Source of the DNA: Capsicum annuum
Lineage: Eukaryota > Streptophyta > Magnoliopsida > Solanales > Solanaceae
Assembly (NCBI RefSeq): GCF_002878395.1
Contig: NC_061119.1
Span: forward strand, 16,156,855 to 16,220,854
Direction: 5' to 3'
DNA length: 64,000 nucleotides
Program-made: the position numbers and the translations under genes
Notes under the pieces: model-generated
Told to the model about the DNA's origin: nothing
Seen by the model: the letters and a program-made list of their open reading frames with translations, nothing else
Database searches by the model: none
Shown here: in pieces, positions 1 through 11,003 of the stretch
Layout of the letters: each line of letters opens with the position of its first letter
Numbering within the stretch: position 1 is the stretch's first letter

Positions 1-1717
1 ACAGCCTACCAATATTGCAACCCCAAACTTATATCTCTATACCATGAGGATCAAGATCATATCAAAAGGCTCAACACTATAAGTCAAAAACTCCTTAACT
101 TGGCCATTTAGAACACCTTATACCATTTAACTAGTCTTCCTCCACCTAGCAACTCAACGGTACCACGAGCTACACACAACACATAATAGCCTTAGAAAAA
201 AAAACTGCAACCTTATATCACCTTGGGCATACTTCTACCTCATACATACAACATCATACTTTATTACAAATCAAATAAACTTAATCTATTGCATACACCA
301 TTCAAGCCTATTAGTTTACTTCCATATAACTAGTATAATTAATTAAGAAATCATCACATCTACCTTTATGGCCATCAACTAATCAAACTTAATGTCTAGT
401 GCTAAATATGATTTACAACCCAACCTTACACACAATTCTCACTTGTAAACCGTGAAATAAATATCAAGAAATACTAGTACACTAGAAATTCATAACAACA
501 ATAATTGATCATGACCTTACGGTTTTCCTTATCATAACTCATTAGCACGTACTATTTCAACACATCAAGCCTACTAATTTATTCCCAGAAAATATACATC
601 ATTAATCTTATGCCACTATTCTTAACACCAAATTCTACATTTAAATTCAAGCTTATAGTCTAGCATCAATCATCTACCACCAATGAAAAATGCAGCATGA
701 TATACTAGTCCATCAAATTAGGAAATTATACCCAAATGATTCATTTTATCTAGATACTACCCATAACCAAAACACCTTTATGAAATTACTACTATACCTC
801 TGAATCTACTAGATACCTTCTCACAAGTACTACTAGTTTACAACTACCATAGAAAAGAAGCTTAATGGGGGTAAAGTCACATAATAGACATGATCAACCT
901 TAACCTTATATTATACTTCAATACTATCTTATCTACACAAAAGTCACCCTCTCTCTGACTTCTAACCATATGACTTCATATCATTAACTTCTTAATCTAA
1001 TCTCACCATCAATAGTTCATGACATCGACACTTTAAATTATACTACTACTCGGATGGAAATACAGTTCCAAAAAATACAAGAACAACAAGATGAATAATA
1101 AGTTGCTAGTGAATCGAAATAGGCCTCACACAACTTCACTACAATTTGATTCTTATGTTTTGAACAAGAAAATGGAATGAATAACAAAACAACTATGCTA
1201 GTGAATCGAAAGAGACCCACATGGCTTCACTAGACTTTTTGTTTAAACAACACAATGATATCAATATTATAAGATATAGAAACTTGACACACAATATTTA
1301 ATGACCTAAGAATACACATCTTACTCTTTTCTTAACCGATCGCCTTTTAAGAATGAGGACACAGTTTTAAACTTGAGGGACTTATGACACATCAGGGAGC
1401 TCCTCTCAAGCCCTTTGTATGACTTCTGAAATTTCTGTTAGTAAATCTGAGGGCATTATCTAAGAACACCATAGTAAGGAAAAGAATTAGGATAATATTT
1501 CTTTCGTATGGGCAACACCATAAAACAAATTTAAGTATGAAGGAGGAACATCCTGAATCCATACCATGAACTAAAACATAAAGAAAGGGGAACATTTCTA
1601 AATACCTAGTAGCCTCCTACTTATAAGTGTGGCACACTATATACCCATAAACAAGACTCTACCCAACGCGATTTCCCAGACACCCTGGGACCATGAACCA
1701 TTCTCTGATACCAAGTT
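1..1717 (-). other. RT-1 internal region, non-coding (5' part)
   Basis: This is the internal region directly downstream (minus sense) of the RT-1 LTR. It begins with a tRNA-like primer site and a leader that resembles the leader of RT-3 (23881 onward): both have a stretch reading like GGTAGAGTCTTG followed by a TATGNGTATRTAGTG-type block. Beyond the leader I find no gag, protease or reverse transcriptase motif in any frame, only short random frames broken by stops. The element runs out of the window, so coding sequence could lie further left. It is therefore either a non-autonomous LARD-like element or a decayed one; the resemblance to RT-3 favours the former. Confidence 0.5.
1700..1712 (-). 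other. RT-1 primer binding site
   Basis: On the minus strand this reads TGGTATCAGAGAA, matching the usual plant site (TGGTATCAGAGCC, complementary to the 3' end of initiator tRNA-Met) except at the last two bases. It lies five bases inside the LTR end at 1718, the normal spacing, and so fixes element orientation as minus. Confidence 0.75.
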
Positions 1718-4124
1718 TGTCATGACCCAAATTGGGGCCCTGGTTGTGATGAGCATCCCAAACCATGAAGGCCCAAATGTCTTTCTCTATCTGGTAATCA
1801 TGCACAATATTCATGAATTATAATATAAGATTCGGAATTATAAATCATAACGGAAACATGGCCATACTCTGAGTTCAATTAAACTATGAAAATTGAAATC
1901 CAATATCAACTACACAACATCTGAACCAGTTTGTAAAATCTCTACTACATCTGAAAAAGACAACTATCTAAAACTAGGACAAGGCCCCCAGTGGACCTAA
2001 ACCAAAATAAATAACATAATAAGAAAGACATAGGACTTCTGGAATAAAGAAGGCTCACGAACTGCACATATCATTGCTATCTGAATATTCTATAGCTTAG
2101 TAGGACCTCTGAATTGAGCTTTAGACCTTGGGAGGAAGGGGGCCAATATAGATGTACTGATATGCGAAGAAATACAAAATAAAGCTTGTATATAAATAAA
2201 ATAGTTGAGAGATTTTCATAATCATCTTGAAAAATATCATTTCAAAACACGTGGGCATTTTTATAATCATAAAACTTTTCTATTAATGTTATTTCTGATC
2301 TTTGTATTACTTCTGAGTTAGGTAGCACTCCCTTACAACTCTGATATTCCACGGGCTATATGGAATCTGCCAATGACTCGGCGAGGAAGCCCCCAACCCA
2401 AGTATGCCGTAAGGGTTAGAGTATCTAAGTCTGATACGCCATAGGGCACTAGGCCAGCATATAATAATATACCCATATTGACAAATCACAATTTTGGACA
2501 ATGAGTTATCTAAACTCGTGCCTTCTTCGGGGAATCACCTAAGCTCTCTTTATGCCCAATTTTAGTATGTACTGAAACATGCACCATTCTAGTTTCAAAA
2601 TCTAAAAATCTAATTTCAAACATACATTCTATTCTATTCTGAATTAACATGACACTATCTGAGTTGGTATCATCACACCAAGACTTGCAAGTCCTATTTC
2701 TGAGCCATAATACATCATGCATGATTCTTTCATCAAAAACTCAATTTAGACCACCCAAACATTCAAATAGTATAAGTGATTTCATGTTCCAAAAGTACAA
2801 GTCAAAACTATGCAAGGATTATCATTCTTTCAATAACAATGTGGAGGTCCTAAAATCTTTTCCAAACCATGCAACTATTTCCATTAGATATTTATATTCA
2901 ATATTTATCAAGACAAACAACCCTCTTTTTTGATTCAAAAATCATATTCATGTGATAGTATAAATCAATACATTTCGTATCATGCTTTTCAAGATGCATT
3001 TCAAAACAATCCATACCATATGAAAAATGGGATAAATCATATCAAAAGAGGGATTTCATGTGAGTCATACTCTCAATTCAAACATCACATTAAAACACAT
3101 ACATACATATACATAGGATTTCAATTCACATCAGGGGAAGGCCTAAAGACCAAAACAATATCATCAAGGCTTCTAAAAGCATGATTAAAATTGTAAATCC
3201 AAAATCCTTTTCTTAAAAATCTTGATTTCTAAACCCTTTGCATAATTTAAAGAAGATTTCTATGCCCATGAAATTTTAGGAAAACTCCACGTACCTTGAA
3301 TTATAAGATTTGAAAGATGAAACCTAGATTTTGATAGATGAAACCCGAATCTTGATTTGTTTCTTGGAGATATTGAACTTAAGGGTTGATTTTCTTGAAT
3401 TTCTTATTCTTGGAGAAAACCCTAATTGATCTTATTTTGAGAATGAAGAGGAAATTTTTGATGTTGTAAAACTGATAATGATTGATTAAAAACACTTGAG
3501 GGGTGATTCAATTTGTGTTAAAGGTTTTTGGAGTGAGGGAAACACCAAAATACCCCTAAGGAACCCAAAAAAATTGCATAATTTCATCAGTTGACGACCA
3601 GGGTTGACGGGCCGTCACTCAGGTGATAAGTCGTCACCCAGGTTGTCACTTTTGGGCTGGTTTTCACCATTCACTACCTTAGGCTGACGATCAGGTCTGA
3701 CAGTCCATCACACAGATGAGAAATCATCAGGCTCGTTATCACGTTTTGGTAGACAGATACTTCAAAGTAAAATGAGCATGACTTTCTACTCCTATATTGG
3801 ATTAAAGCAAAACTAGTGGTGTTGGAAAGAGGACTCAAAGAAATTTTATTTGATATATAGTAGGACTCCTAATTTATTATATACAAATATTTATGGTTGA
3901 TTGAAGTTGACCCAAGTTTTGACGCTCACTCAAACTCAAATGATAGGAAAGCTTTCAACTCGTCCTTAAGTTAGGGGACCTCTATGATCTCAATTCATGC
4001 TCAAATAGGTTCTCACACTACATAATTGATTAACATACTAAATTTGCATAGTATTTATAGCTTTTAGATCATCTACGCATAAAAATGATGGTTTTTATTC
4101 TAGCCCGAAATGTGGGGTGTTACA
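1718..4124 (-). repeat. RT-1 5' LTR (2,407 bp)
   Basis: On the plus strand the block opens TGTCATGACCC and closes GGGTGTTACA; reversed, it starts TGTAACACCCC and ends CA, the standard termini of Ty3/gypsy LTRs. The primer site lies immediately to its left. Internally it carries a GC-richer patch (about 3590-3750) built from repeated words such as GTCGTCAC and TGACGACC, while the rest is A+T-rich. The text at 2310-2480 resembles the RT-6 LTR at 52890-53050, so the two families are distant relatives. The flanking duplication cannot be tested because the other LTR is outside the window; the 5 bases at 4125-4129 (GGTTT) would be one copy. Confidence 0.8.
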
Positions 4125-4129
4125 GGTTT

Positions 4130-7100
4130 TTAGTTTTTTTTTATAGGACGTGGTCCTCCTCCCTTCCTAAGCTTTATTCCTATTTTTTTCTATTATAGGA
4201 ACAATATCAACATCACTGTCTCCTATTTCACCTATATCAACTACCTTAACATGTTTCGTATCAACTATTGTGCCCCTTTTCATTCTTCTCCTCTTAGTTA
4301 TGGCTGATTTGCTAGCTTTCATAGCATATCCTAACAATTTATTTTCCACATTCCTAGTGGAATATGTCTTAAAAAATTTAGAATATTCATCATTTTTATC
4401 TTTTCTTTTACTTCATCTTTTCTTTTATATTTTCCATCTTAGGGGTACATCCTCCTCCTCCTCTTCAGCATCCTCCATAGGAGGCTGCACAACTATATGA
4501 GTTTTGTAAGTAGTTACAGGGGTTGAGTCAAAAGTGGGAGAGAAGAGTTAGTAAAAATATTTCCCTCCATCTCAATAGTGGTCTCTCTTTGAGCACTTAC
4601 TAATAGGGTGAAACTCTTAACCACCCAATCCCCCCAGCTAAGACACTACTTGAAGGGTTCAATTTGTTTCATGGTCAGATTTGATCTCTTTTATATTGTT
4701 ATTCAAATTCACTTGAATTTTGTTTAGAAAAGATCACTAAGACTTTATATATTTCATCTTTAGTTCTCAGGAAAATAGTCCATACGAATCAGGAGTAGTT
4801 ATCCACAATGACAAAAACATATTTCTTCCCTTCTCTACTTTGAACCTTGACAGGTTCTCATAAATCCATGTGCAGTAATTGAAAAGTTGCATAGGTACTT
4901 ACCTGCTTATTCTGTTTAAATAAAGACCTTGCTTGTTTTCTTTGACATAGGCATCATAAATTTTGGTATCAGAGAACTACAACTTTGGAATATCCTGAAT
5001 TAGGTCCTTTTAGACCAGTTTGTTAAGGAGAGAAGAGCTTACATGACATGATTTTTTGTGACAAGCACTCAAATAGGTCAATTTATATCAAGGAACTGAG
5101 TTTAAATTAGACTTATACATAAATTTCACCTTTTACTTTCGAGAATGACATTTTTAGTTTTGAAACTGGTTATAGTGCACCAGTCAGACAAAAATTTTAC
5201 TTCATTTCAGTTATCACAAATTTGTGATTACTTGAAACCACTCTCATAGCACACATCGTCAATTGAATGACTTAATGATTTACCAATTTTACAAACACCA
5301 AAAATGTAGCCTTTTTTGCATTACCAAAAGAGACATCTCCACCTTGAAGTGCGTTGAGTGAAAGAAAATAGTCAGTTCTTCCATTTATGTTCTTAGAACA
5401 TCCACTATCCATAAACCAACTTTTACTGCTTTTCCTTACTTCCACCTACATTTAGAGATCATTCGTTAGATTTGGGAACCGATTTGAGTCTTATTTCCTA
5501 AAATAGGGAGACAGGAGTAATCACAACTTTCTATTCCATCCAAGCAATCTATCCTTCTTTAATTTTGTCGAAAGACCAGGTCCTTGTATAAGTGATTGTA
5601 TTTGATGAACATACTTATCGGGGTTTATTTTATCTCAAAACCTTGCTTGACACTTATCTCTTTTATGACCATTTCTTCCAGAATAAGTACATCAAAGATT
5701 GTCGGCCACAAAGATATATTTACAGTGAGACTTGCGAAGAGGATTATTGTGTTGACTACCAAGACATCTACCATTATTCATTCCTTTATAAGTCTGATTA
5801 GCAAGGATATGTAAGGAGGTAATCCATTTTAAAGACTTGTTAAGATTTTCTTTTATATGGACTAGGTCCTTTTCTAATTCATCATTTTTCTATAGAGCAT
5901 ACATGAGAAGCATTTGAGACTTATTCAGCTTCTCCACAAGTTCAATATGTAGACTACTAGCCTCCTTTTATTCTTTATAGTTAGATTCATCTAATTTCCT
6001 CATTTTTTCCAATATCTTCTTGTTTTCAGAATTTATTTTTATGGAATGTTCTCCTAGTTCAGACAACTAAATGGTTAGGGATATTTTTTAATATTCTAGA
6101 TTCACTACCTTGTCTTTAATAAGATCCTTCTCAAATTTAAGCTCACATAGAGAATCAAATAATTCATTTGCAAGTTTTCTTAACTTCTTAGGAGTGTAGT
6201 CATTCAAATTCTACTTACTGTTAAAAGAAGTTACCTTATCTCTTTCTTCATCATCTAATTTGGCCATGAGAGTAAAGATATAATTATATGTAGTTTTACC
6301 ATCTTCCATATCCAATATAGAATCATCTTCAGGTTTTTTTACTCATTTGATACGCTTGATGAGTCTCCCCAGAAAGCTAAGGTTTCACTACATAGTCTCC
6401 CCAGAAAGCTAAGGTTTCACTACATAGTCTGCTGGAATGTTCCTTCGAGACTTGTCAGGGACTCGATCCTTCTTCTTTGCTTTGTCTATTCGCCAGGTAC
6501 TCTTCATAGTCCATCTTATGAAAAGGATGGTCCTTAATGAAATTTCCTTGTTTTCTACATTTGTGACATAGCTAATTTGCACCTGCTAGCCTACTACTGT
6601 TGCCCTTCTTTTATTATTTTTCCCTCCTCCTCACAGCCCTAATAAATTTTCAAACCAAATAGGCAACATTTTCATCTTCCTTACTAGAATCAGATTTTTA
6701 AGATTTTAGAGCCCAAAATTTATCCCTTTTAGGATTTTTCTTCTCATGGTCCTGTTGCTTCTTCAGTTCATAGGTCGTTAGGTTTCCAATTAACTCATCC
6801 ATGGTAAGAGTTTTGAGATCTCTAGCTTTAGAAATGACATTAAATTTTACTCTCCCATGACAAAGGAAAAACACCCAGTATCTTCCTCACCTATTTGGTA
6901 GGTGGAATAACTTCACTTGGATAGTATAATTCATGAGTGACAAAGGTGAATCTGGTGCATGTGTGTGTGTGTTTCCTAAATGGTTTCACTTGTTTTCATA
7001 GTGAAGGCTTCGTATTGGGTAGTAAGCATATCCACTTTGGATTCCTTGACCTGACTGGCTCCCTTATGAGTAGCCCTTAGATAGTCCTAAATATCTGCAC

Positions 7101-7420
7101 TCTCACAAGCTAAAATAAGATTGTACTTATCAGGTCTTATTCTATGGACCAAAAGTTTCTTAGCTTTAAATTCTTTTCAATCCTTTTGTGATGCTCCTTA
7201 TTATATTCTTTTCGAGTTTTAGTAACTAGCCTGGTAATTTCTCTTTCTTTAAATTCTCTCACAAGAACATGAGGTCTTTCATAGATTATATCCCATAGAT
7301 CAATATCTTTAGCCATACCAAAATAATGTGTTCCTGTCTCCACCAATAATAGTGCGAACCATTGAATCAAGGTTGTTTGGTGGTTGACAGTCCTTCGTTC
7401 AAATTTTGTGATGTTTCCAT
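4130..7420 (-). pseudogene. Ty1/copia gag-integrase remnant
   Basis: Read on the minus strand, the start codon lies at 7418-7420 and gag follows: an N-terminal segment with LWDII, a KTRKEYN...IEKN block (7137-7370), then MDELIGNL at about 6800. A mangled zinc knuckle (CHKC...GNFIKDHP, second half mutated) lies near 6540-6570. The gag-pre-integrase motif DSGCS appears near 5400, and an integrase start with MDL...VIVDNYS sits near 4790-4870. These motifs and their order are those of plant Ty1/copia (Tork/TNT1-like) polyproteins. Stops and frameshifts are frequent and no reverse transcriptase or RNase H is visible before the RT-1 LTR, so the copy is truncated at its 3' side. The stretch 4167-4500 is lysine/arginine- and glutamate-rich and unidentified. 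Confidence 0.7.
6363..6426. repeat. Perfect 32-bp tandem duplication
   Basis: The unit GTCTCCCCAGAAAGCTAAGG plus 12 more bases occurs twice back to back (6363-6394 and 6395-6426) without a mismatch, followed by another GTCT. It lies within the decayed copia gag. Perfect identity inside an otherwise mutated element suggests a recent slippage event. A 32-bp duplication shifts the frame. Confidence 0.9.
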
Positions 7421-8045
7421 AATTAAGGATCCACTCTAGGTGTTAATGTTTTAGAACACACCAATAAGATATCAATTGTTGAATCATAGAGGTTTACCAC
7501 CACCGAGGGATTAAGTCCCTAGGAGTTATAAATAACAATAAAGTACAAATATAAAGTAAATATGCAAAACAAATCAACACATGATATTATATGTGGAAAC
7601 CTCCTTGATCAAAACCACGACCTAACCTCACAGGCTTTCCCAAGCTCCACTATAATCAATCAACTCTGATTAAAGACTCCAACAGGATTTAACTCTAGTC
7701 ATAAATCTTGCAATACCTCAATCAATTTTTAGAACATAACTCAAGATAAGAAAGACTAAAGAACAAGAGAATTTATGGATCTTGAGCACAAGAGCTTTTA
7801 CTACCTTTTGATACAATGAGATTGCAAAAATTATTTCTCAAAGTTTATTCCTTTTGCTTATATAGACGTGGGAGAATTTTGATTGGACCAGGTTTCCCTT
7901 GTTGTACACTGTGCACCTGCACATCAATTATGCCAGAAGACAAAACTGTGAAGAGTACAATAGTGTACAACTATCCTTCAACAAACGTATTACATATGTG
8001 GTCCTTGAGTATGTTTCGTAGTAATCATCAACACATAGATCAACA
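7421..8045 (-). repeat. Probable copia LTR and leader
   Basis: This lies upstream (minus sense) of the copia gag start and holds no coding sequence. The segment 7590-7700 (CCTCCTTGATCAA, AACCTCACAGG, AAGCTCCACTAT) resembles a second stretch at 51075-51150, so it is a dispersed repeat. On the minus strand a TATA-like CTATATAAG occurs near 7857-7866, suitable for an LTR promoter. I could not locate a clean primer site or exact LTR ends, so the boundaries are approximate. Confidence 0.35.
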
Positions 8046-8046
8046 G

Positions 8047-8690
8047 TTCCCAAAGAGAATAGAAGAGCAAGCATTCTCGATATAACTAGTGTGAATGTTG
8101 AAGCCATAGAAACTTCAAAAGAAGTGCAAAGAACTAAGAATGAGAGCATGTTGCCTCGGTAAAGCATCAATGTTGAGCAGATCATAGCAGTTGAAGGAGA
8201 GTCCTCAAGCCATGATATTGCTTTTATTAATGGAATGGATAGTCTATATCCTAATATAAATGGTAAGTTCATAGTCGGCGTTGATGAAATAATCATGGAG
8301 GAGGAGGATGGAAATGAAACTAGATTTCTTGTTGACGCTGGAAGATCCCTATTACCTAGAAACAGCCATGTGCTGCTACTTATAGTGGAACTTAAAGTCA
8401 TCTTATAACTATAATTGGGAGTGACCTTGAAGCATTAATAATTGAGCATATGGACGAAGATAATGATATCAATTCTATATTTGTTTCTAGCTTTGGTGCT
8501 AAAAATTCACCTGAGAGAGAGCAATGTGGCTGCTCATAGCGGAATGTCCAGTCATGCAGCTGCTAGCTCCAGTGTTGTGAATGCACCAGAGAACATGGTA
8601 GTTGCTCAAAGCATAATGACTAGCTTTGCAGTTGATTGTGTCGATGCTATGAATGCACCTCGGAACATGGTGGTTGCTCATGCTTCTTAG
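8047..8690 (+). pseudogene. Unrecognised broken coding remnant
   Basis: Three successive plus-strand frames read like protein. The first (about 8056-8407) contains ENRRASILDIT, then after one stop VEQIIAVEGESSSHDIAF and VGVDEIIMEEEDGNETRF. The second, frame-shifted, follows at about 8407-8551 (GSDLEALIIEHMDEDND). The third ends at a TAG at 8688-8690 with an imperfect internal repeat (NAPENMVVAQS and NAPRNMVVAHA). Composition is acidic and non-random, unlike the neighbouring repeats. The following 250 bases, T-rich and without frames, look like a 3' untranslated tail. I do not recognise the family. It is probably a gene-fragment or last-exon remnant; a decayed transposon domain is the alternative. 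Confidence 0.4.
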
Positions 8691-10007
8691 TTACCTCTCT
8701 TTGCCCCCTCATCTACCATTAATAGTGGAGATGCCCCAATATAAACATTCTGCTGTTCTGAATTGGTGTAGCAGAGGCTGTGAGTGTTGATCTTAGTTGG
8801 TCATAACCATATAGGCTGTTTATATTGCTGAACTTTGTTTTTTGAAGACTTATTCCATTATGCTTGACAATGTTACTCTTTTGTCCATCTTTAAATTCTT
8901 TTGGTTGAAATTTATCAAAAAAATGAGTTAGCAATTGTTTTTAAGTTCTTGCAAACTCCATGTTTATGCAGTTTATTAGTGTTTTCCTTTTTCCTTTTGA
9001 CAAAACCACTTACAAGTAAGGATTATCTCATAACCGAAATCCTTAATGTATAGAAAAAGTGGCCCTTTTACTCAAGCCAACATTGTGTGTGCCGACAAAC
9101 TATGAAGTCCACATTTTTGTTGCTTTTCTTATAATAGTGGTGTCAAAGATTATGCAAAAACCTCTTATTCTAATAAATTTATTTATTGGGGCTAAATTTT
9201 GGGTTCTAAATATATTTATCAAAGCAGCCAACTTTTCATTTCATTTCTTTGGTAAGAAGTGATCATTCAGATCCCTTCTATTTACCTATTGTTGGTTGTC
9301 AGTAGAGTGTCTCTGCCGTTCCTTGGTTATGTTGTAAAATTGATGGGGCTTCACGCTGGATCTCCCTGTATATCCTTGGCTTTGTTGTTCGATTTTTGAT
9401 TTTTTGGTACTGTGCAACGATATCGAACCGTACTACTTCGGTACGGTTCAATTGGATTTTTTAAATTCAATTTTTTTTTGTATGTAAAAGAGAATGTCAA
9501 TACTAAGAAGAAACAAACAAACCTCGTGAATGAAAAAGAAGGTCAATTATGTCGTCCTAATGAAAAAGACAACTATTGTAAGCTGCTTGTTTGATTTAAT
9601 TAGACATAAATCACATTTTGACTTCCTTTTAAACTAATTGATGGTATATCTATCTCAAATTAGACTTATCATTCCCAACAATTGAATATTTGGCTATCTT
9701 GGCCTTTTAATTTTAATTTTATTATTCCCTTTAATTTTAATTTTTTTCTTTTCCTTATCTCTTATTTTCTGAGATGGTGTTGGAAGACGAACGTAAAACT
9801 CTACCAGACAACTGGAAAATGTATTGCTCTAACAAAGAGAGTGAATACAAGTAAAACAAAAGTAGAACAAGAAAGAAATCATTGCTAACTCTATAAGAAA
9901 AATCTTCTTCTAGTTTAAAATCATTTTTTTTTTTTTTTTTTTTTCAAAAATGGGGCAGCAAAAAAGGGGTTAAAATGACTCTCACCTGATTGAATGACAT
10001 TCTTTGC
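8691..10007. other. Intergenic, no gene seen
   Basis: A+T-rich sequence without a supported gene. It contains a possible 3' untranslated tail (8691-8950), a short perfect hairpin (9425-9449), two pyrimidine-rich runs of TTTTAATTTTAATTT type (9700-9760), and a poly-T tract of about 20 bases near 9926-9944. Nothing else stands out. Confidence 0.6.
9425..9449. repeat. Short perfect hairpin
   Basis: GAACCGTAC (9425-9433) and GTACGGTTC (9441-9449) are perfect reverse complements with a 7-base loop. The words CGGTACGG and GGTTCGGTT are typical of low-complexity plant repeat debris, so this may be a relic of a larger repeat rather than a functional site. Confidence 0.6.
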
Positions 10008-10563
10008 AGCTAACATGATTTTTTTAGTAAATCATTGTAGAATATAATTAGCGACAGATTGTTGTTGTTATTAGGCAGAAGTTATCCATTACTAATCCTA
10101 TTATTTTGTTATAGTGACATGATAAACTGATGTTTTATAACAATTTTGTAGGTAAAATTTAGCTAATACGGGTGAACATAACAATTCACATTTAAGTCTA
10201 ATATTATTCAATTCTAGTTGCTAGTTTCTCAGAATATTTATGTAGTTATTTATGATGAAGTCTTAGCAAAGGAGGATTTGAATAATGGAGATTAGTTTTG
10301 TCTAGAAAATCCACATGATGAAAAAAATGTGAAAAAATTGCGACAATTTGTATTTAGAGAAAGCGAGAAAAAAACTAGAAGCAAATGGAGATCAGATAGC
10401 TGAATGTTGATGATACTTGCAATAATAATAATGTTGGAGATGAAGAACTGGTTAGAGAGAAGAATATGCCTATTAATATTGAGGAACAAAAGGTTCATAT
10501 TTATAATAATGAAAATGATGTTGTATCAAATGGAAGATACAAGTTAAGGAGGAAGAGAGGCAG
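10008..10563 (+). repeat. Left arm of inverted repeat
   Basis: 556 nt. The outer half (10011-10240) has GATTTTTTTAGTAAATCATT and an ATTAGCGACAGATTG block; its mirror is at 21067-21222. The inner half (10260-10563) is protein-like: one frame includes ENPHDEKNVKKLRQFVFRES and SKWRSD (about 10310-10400), matching the peptide encoded in the right arm. After the stop a second frame gives VGDEELV and RKRG-type residues to 10563. Differences between the arms change residues but keep the frame over this peptide. Confidence 0.8.
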
Positions 10564-10767
10564 CAAAAGTATTAAAGGGGTGTTATGTAGTCTCCTTCAT
10601 ACTATTTCTGCCTCTCTTCCTCCTTAACTTGCATTTTCCATTTGATACAACGTCATTTTCATCATTATAAATATGAATATTTTATTCCTTAATATTAATA
10701 AGCATATTCTTCTCTCCAGCTAGTTCTTCATTTCCAACAATATTATTATTACAAGTATAGACAACAT

Positions 10768-10953
10768 TCATCTATCTAATCTCCATTTGCTTCTAATTTT
10801 TTTCTCCCTTTCTCTCAATACAAATTGTCTCAAGTATTTCACAACTTTTTCATCATGTGGATTTTCCCGACAAATATAAGCTCCATTATACAAAGCCTTC
10901 TTTTGATAAGACTTCATCACACACAACCACATATTTTGCTGAGAAAATAGCAA
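10768..10953 (-). pseudogene. Captured protein fragment in the hairpin arm
   Basis: An open minus-strand frame of about 60 residues, containing VMKSYQKKALYNGAYICREN, HDEKVVKYLRQFVLRERE and SKWRLDR. The left arm encodes the same peptide with about ten substitutions and an extra stop. The fragment is lysine/arginine-rich and probably helical. I do not recognise the parent protein. Presence in both arms means the sequence was inverted-duplicated as a coding-derived piece. It is very unlikely to be a functional gene alone: no intact start region or full domain is seen. Confidence 0.4.
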
Positions 10954-10998
10954 CTAGAATTGAATAATAACAGGCTTAATGTGAATAGTTAAGTTCAC

Positions 10999-11003
10999 CC
11001 ATA
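10999..11003. repeat. RT-2 target site duplication, left
   Basis: CCATA directly before the RT-2 terminus, against CCGTA at 21062-21066. The intact left arm of the inverted repeat has the uninterrupted complement of CACCCGTATTAG, so the original target was CCGTA and the left copy has a G-to-A change at a CpG. Confidence 0.85.

Larger units (their letters stand above)
10608..11003 (-). repeat. Right arm of inverted repeat, proximal part
   Basis: This is the reverse complement of 10172-10563 in the left arm, from CTGCCTCTCTTCCTCC at the loop to GTTCAC followed by CCATA, where RT-2 interrupts it. Continuity resumes at 21067, where the sequence TTAGGTGAATTTTTACC continues the mirror of the left arm. 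Confidence 0.85.

Noticed and set aside
6960..6975. TG microsatellite (also 50778-50790 and AATA at 61141-61157)
   Set aside because: Very short, ordinary simple repeats without context.
7928..8401. 157-residue minus-strand open frame, serine/threonine-rich
   Set aside because: It lies antisense to the plus-strand remnant (8047-8690), whose composition is better for a protein; it has no domain motif and starts inside repeat sequence.
9425..9449. Hairpin as a possible microRNA precursor or terminator
   Set aside because: The stem is only 9 bp with a 7-base loop, far too short for a plant microRNA precursor, and lies in repeat debris.
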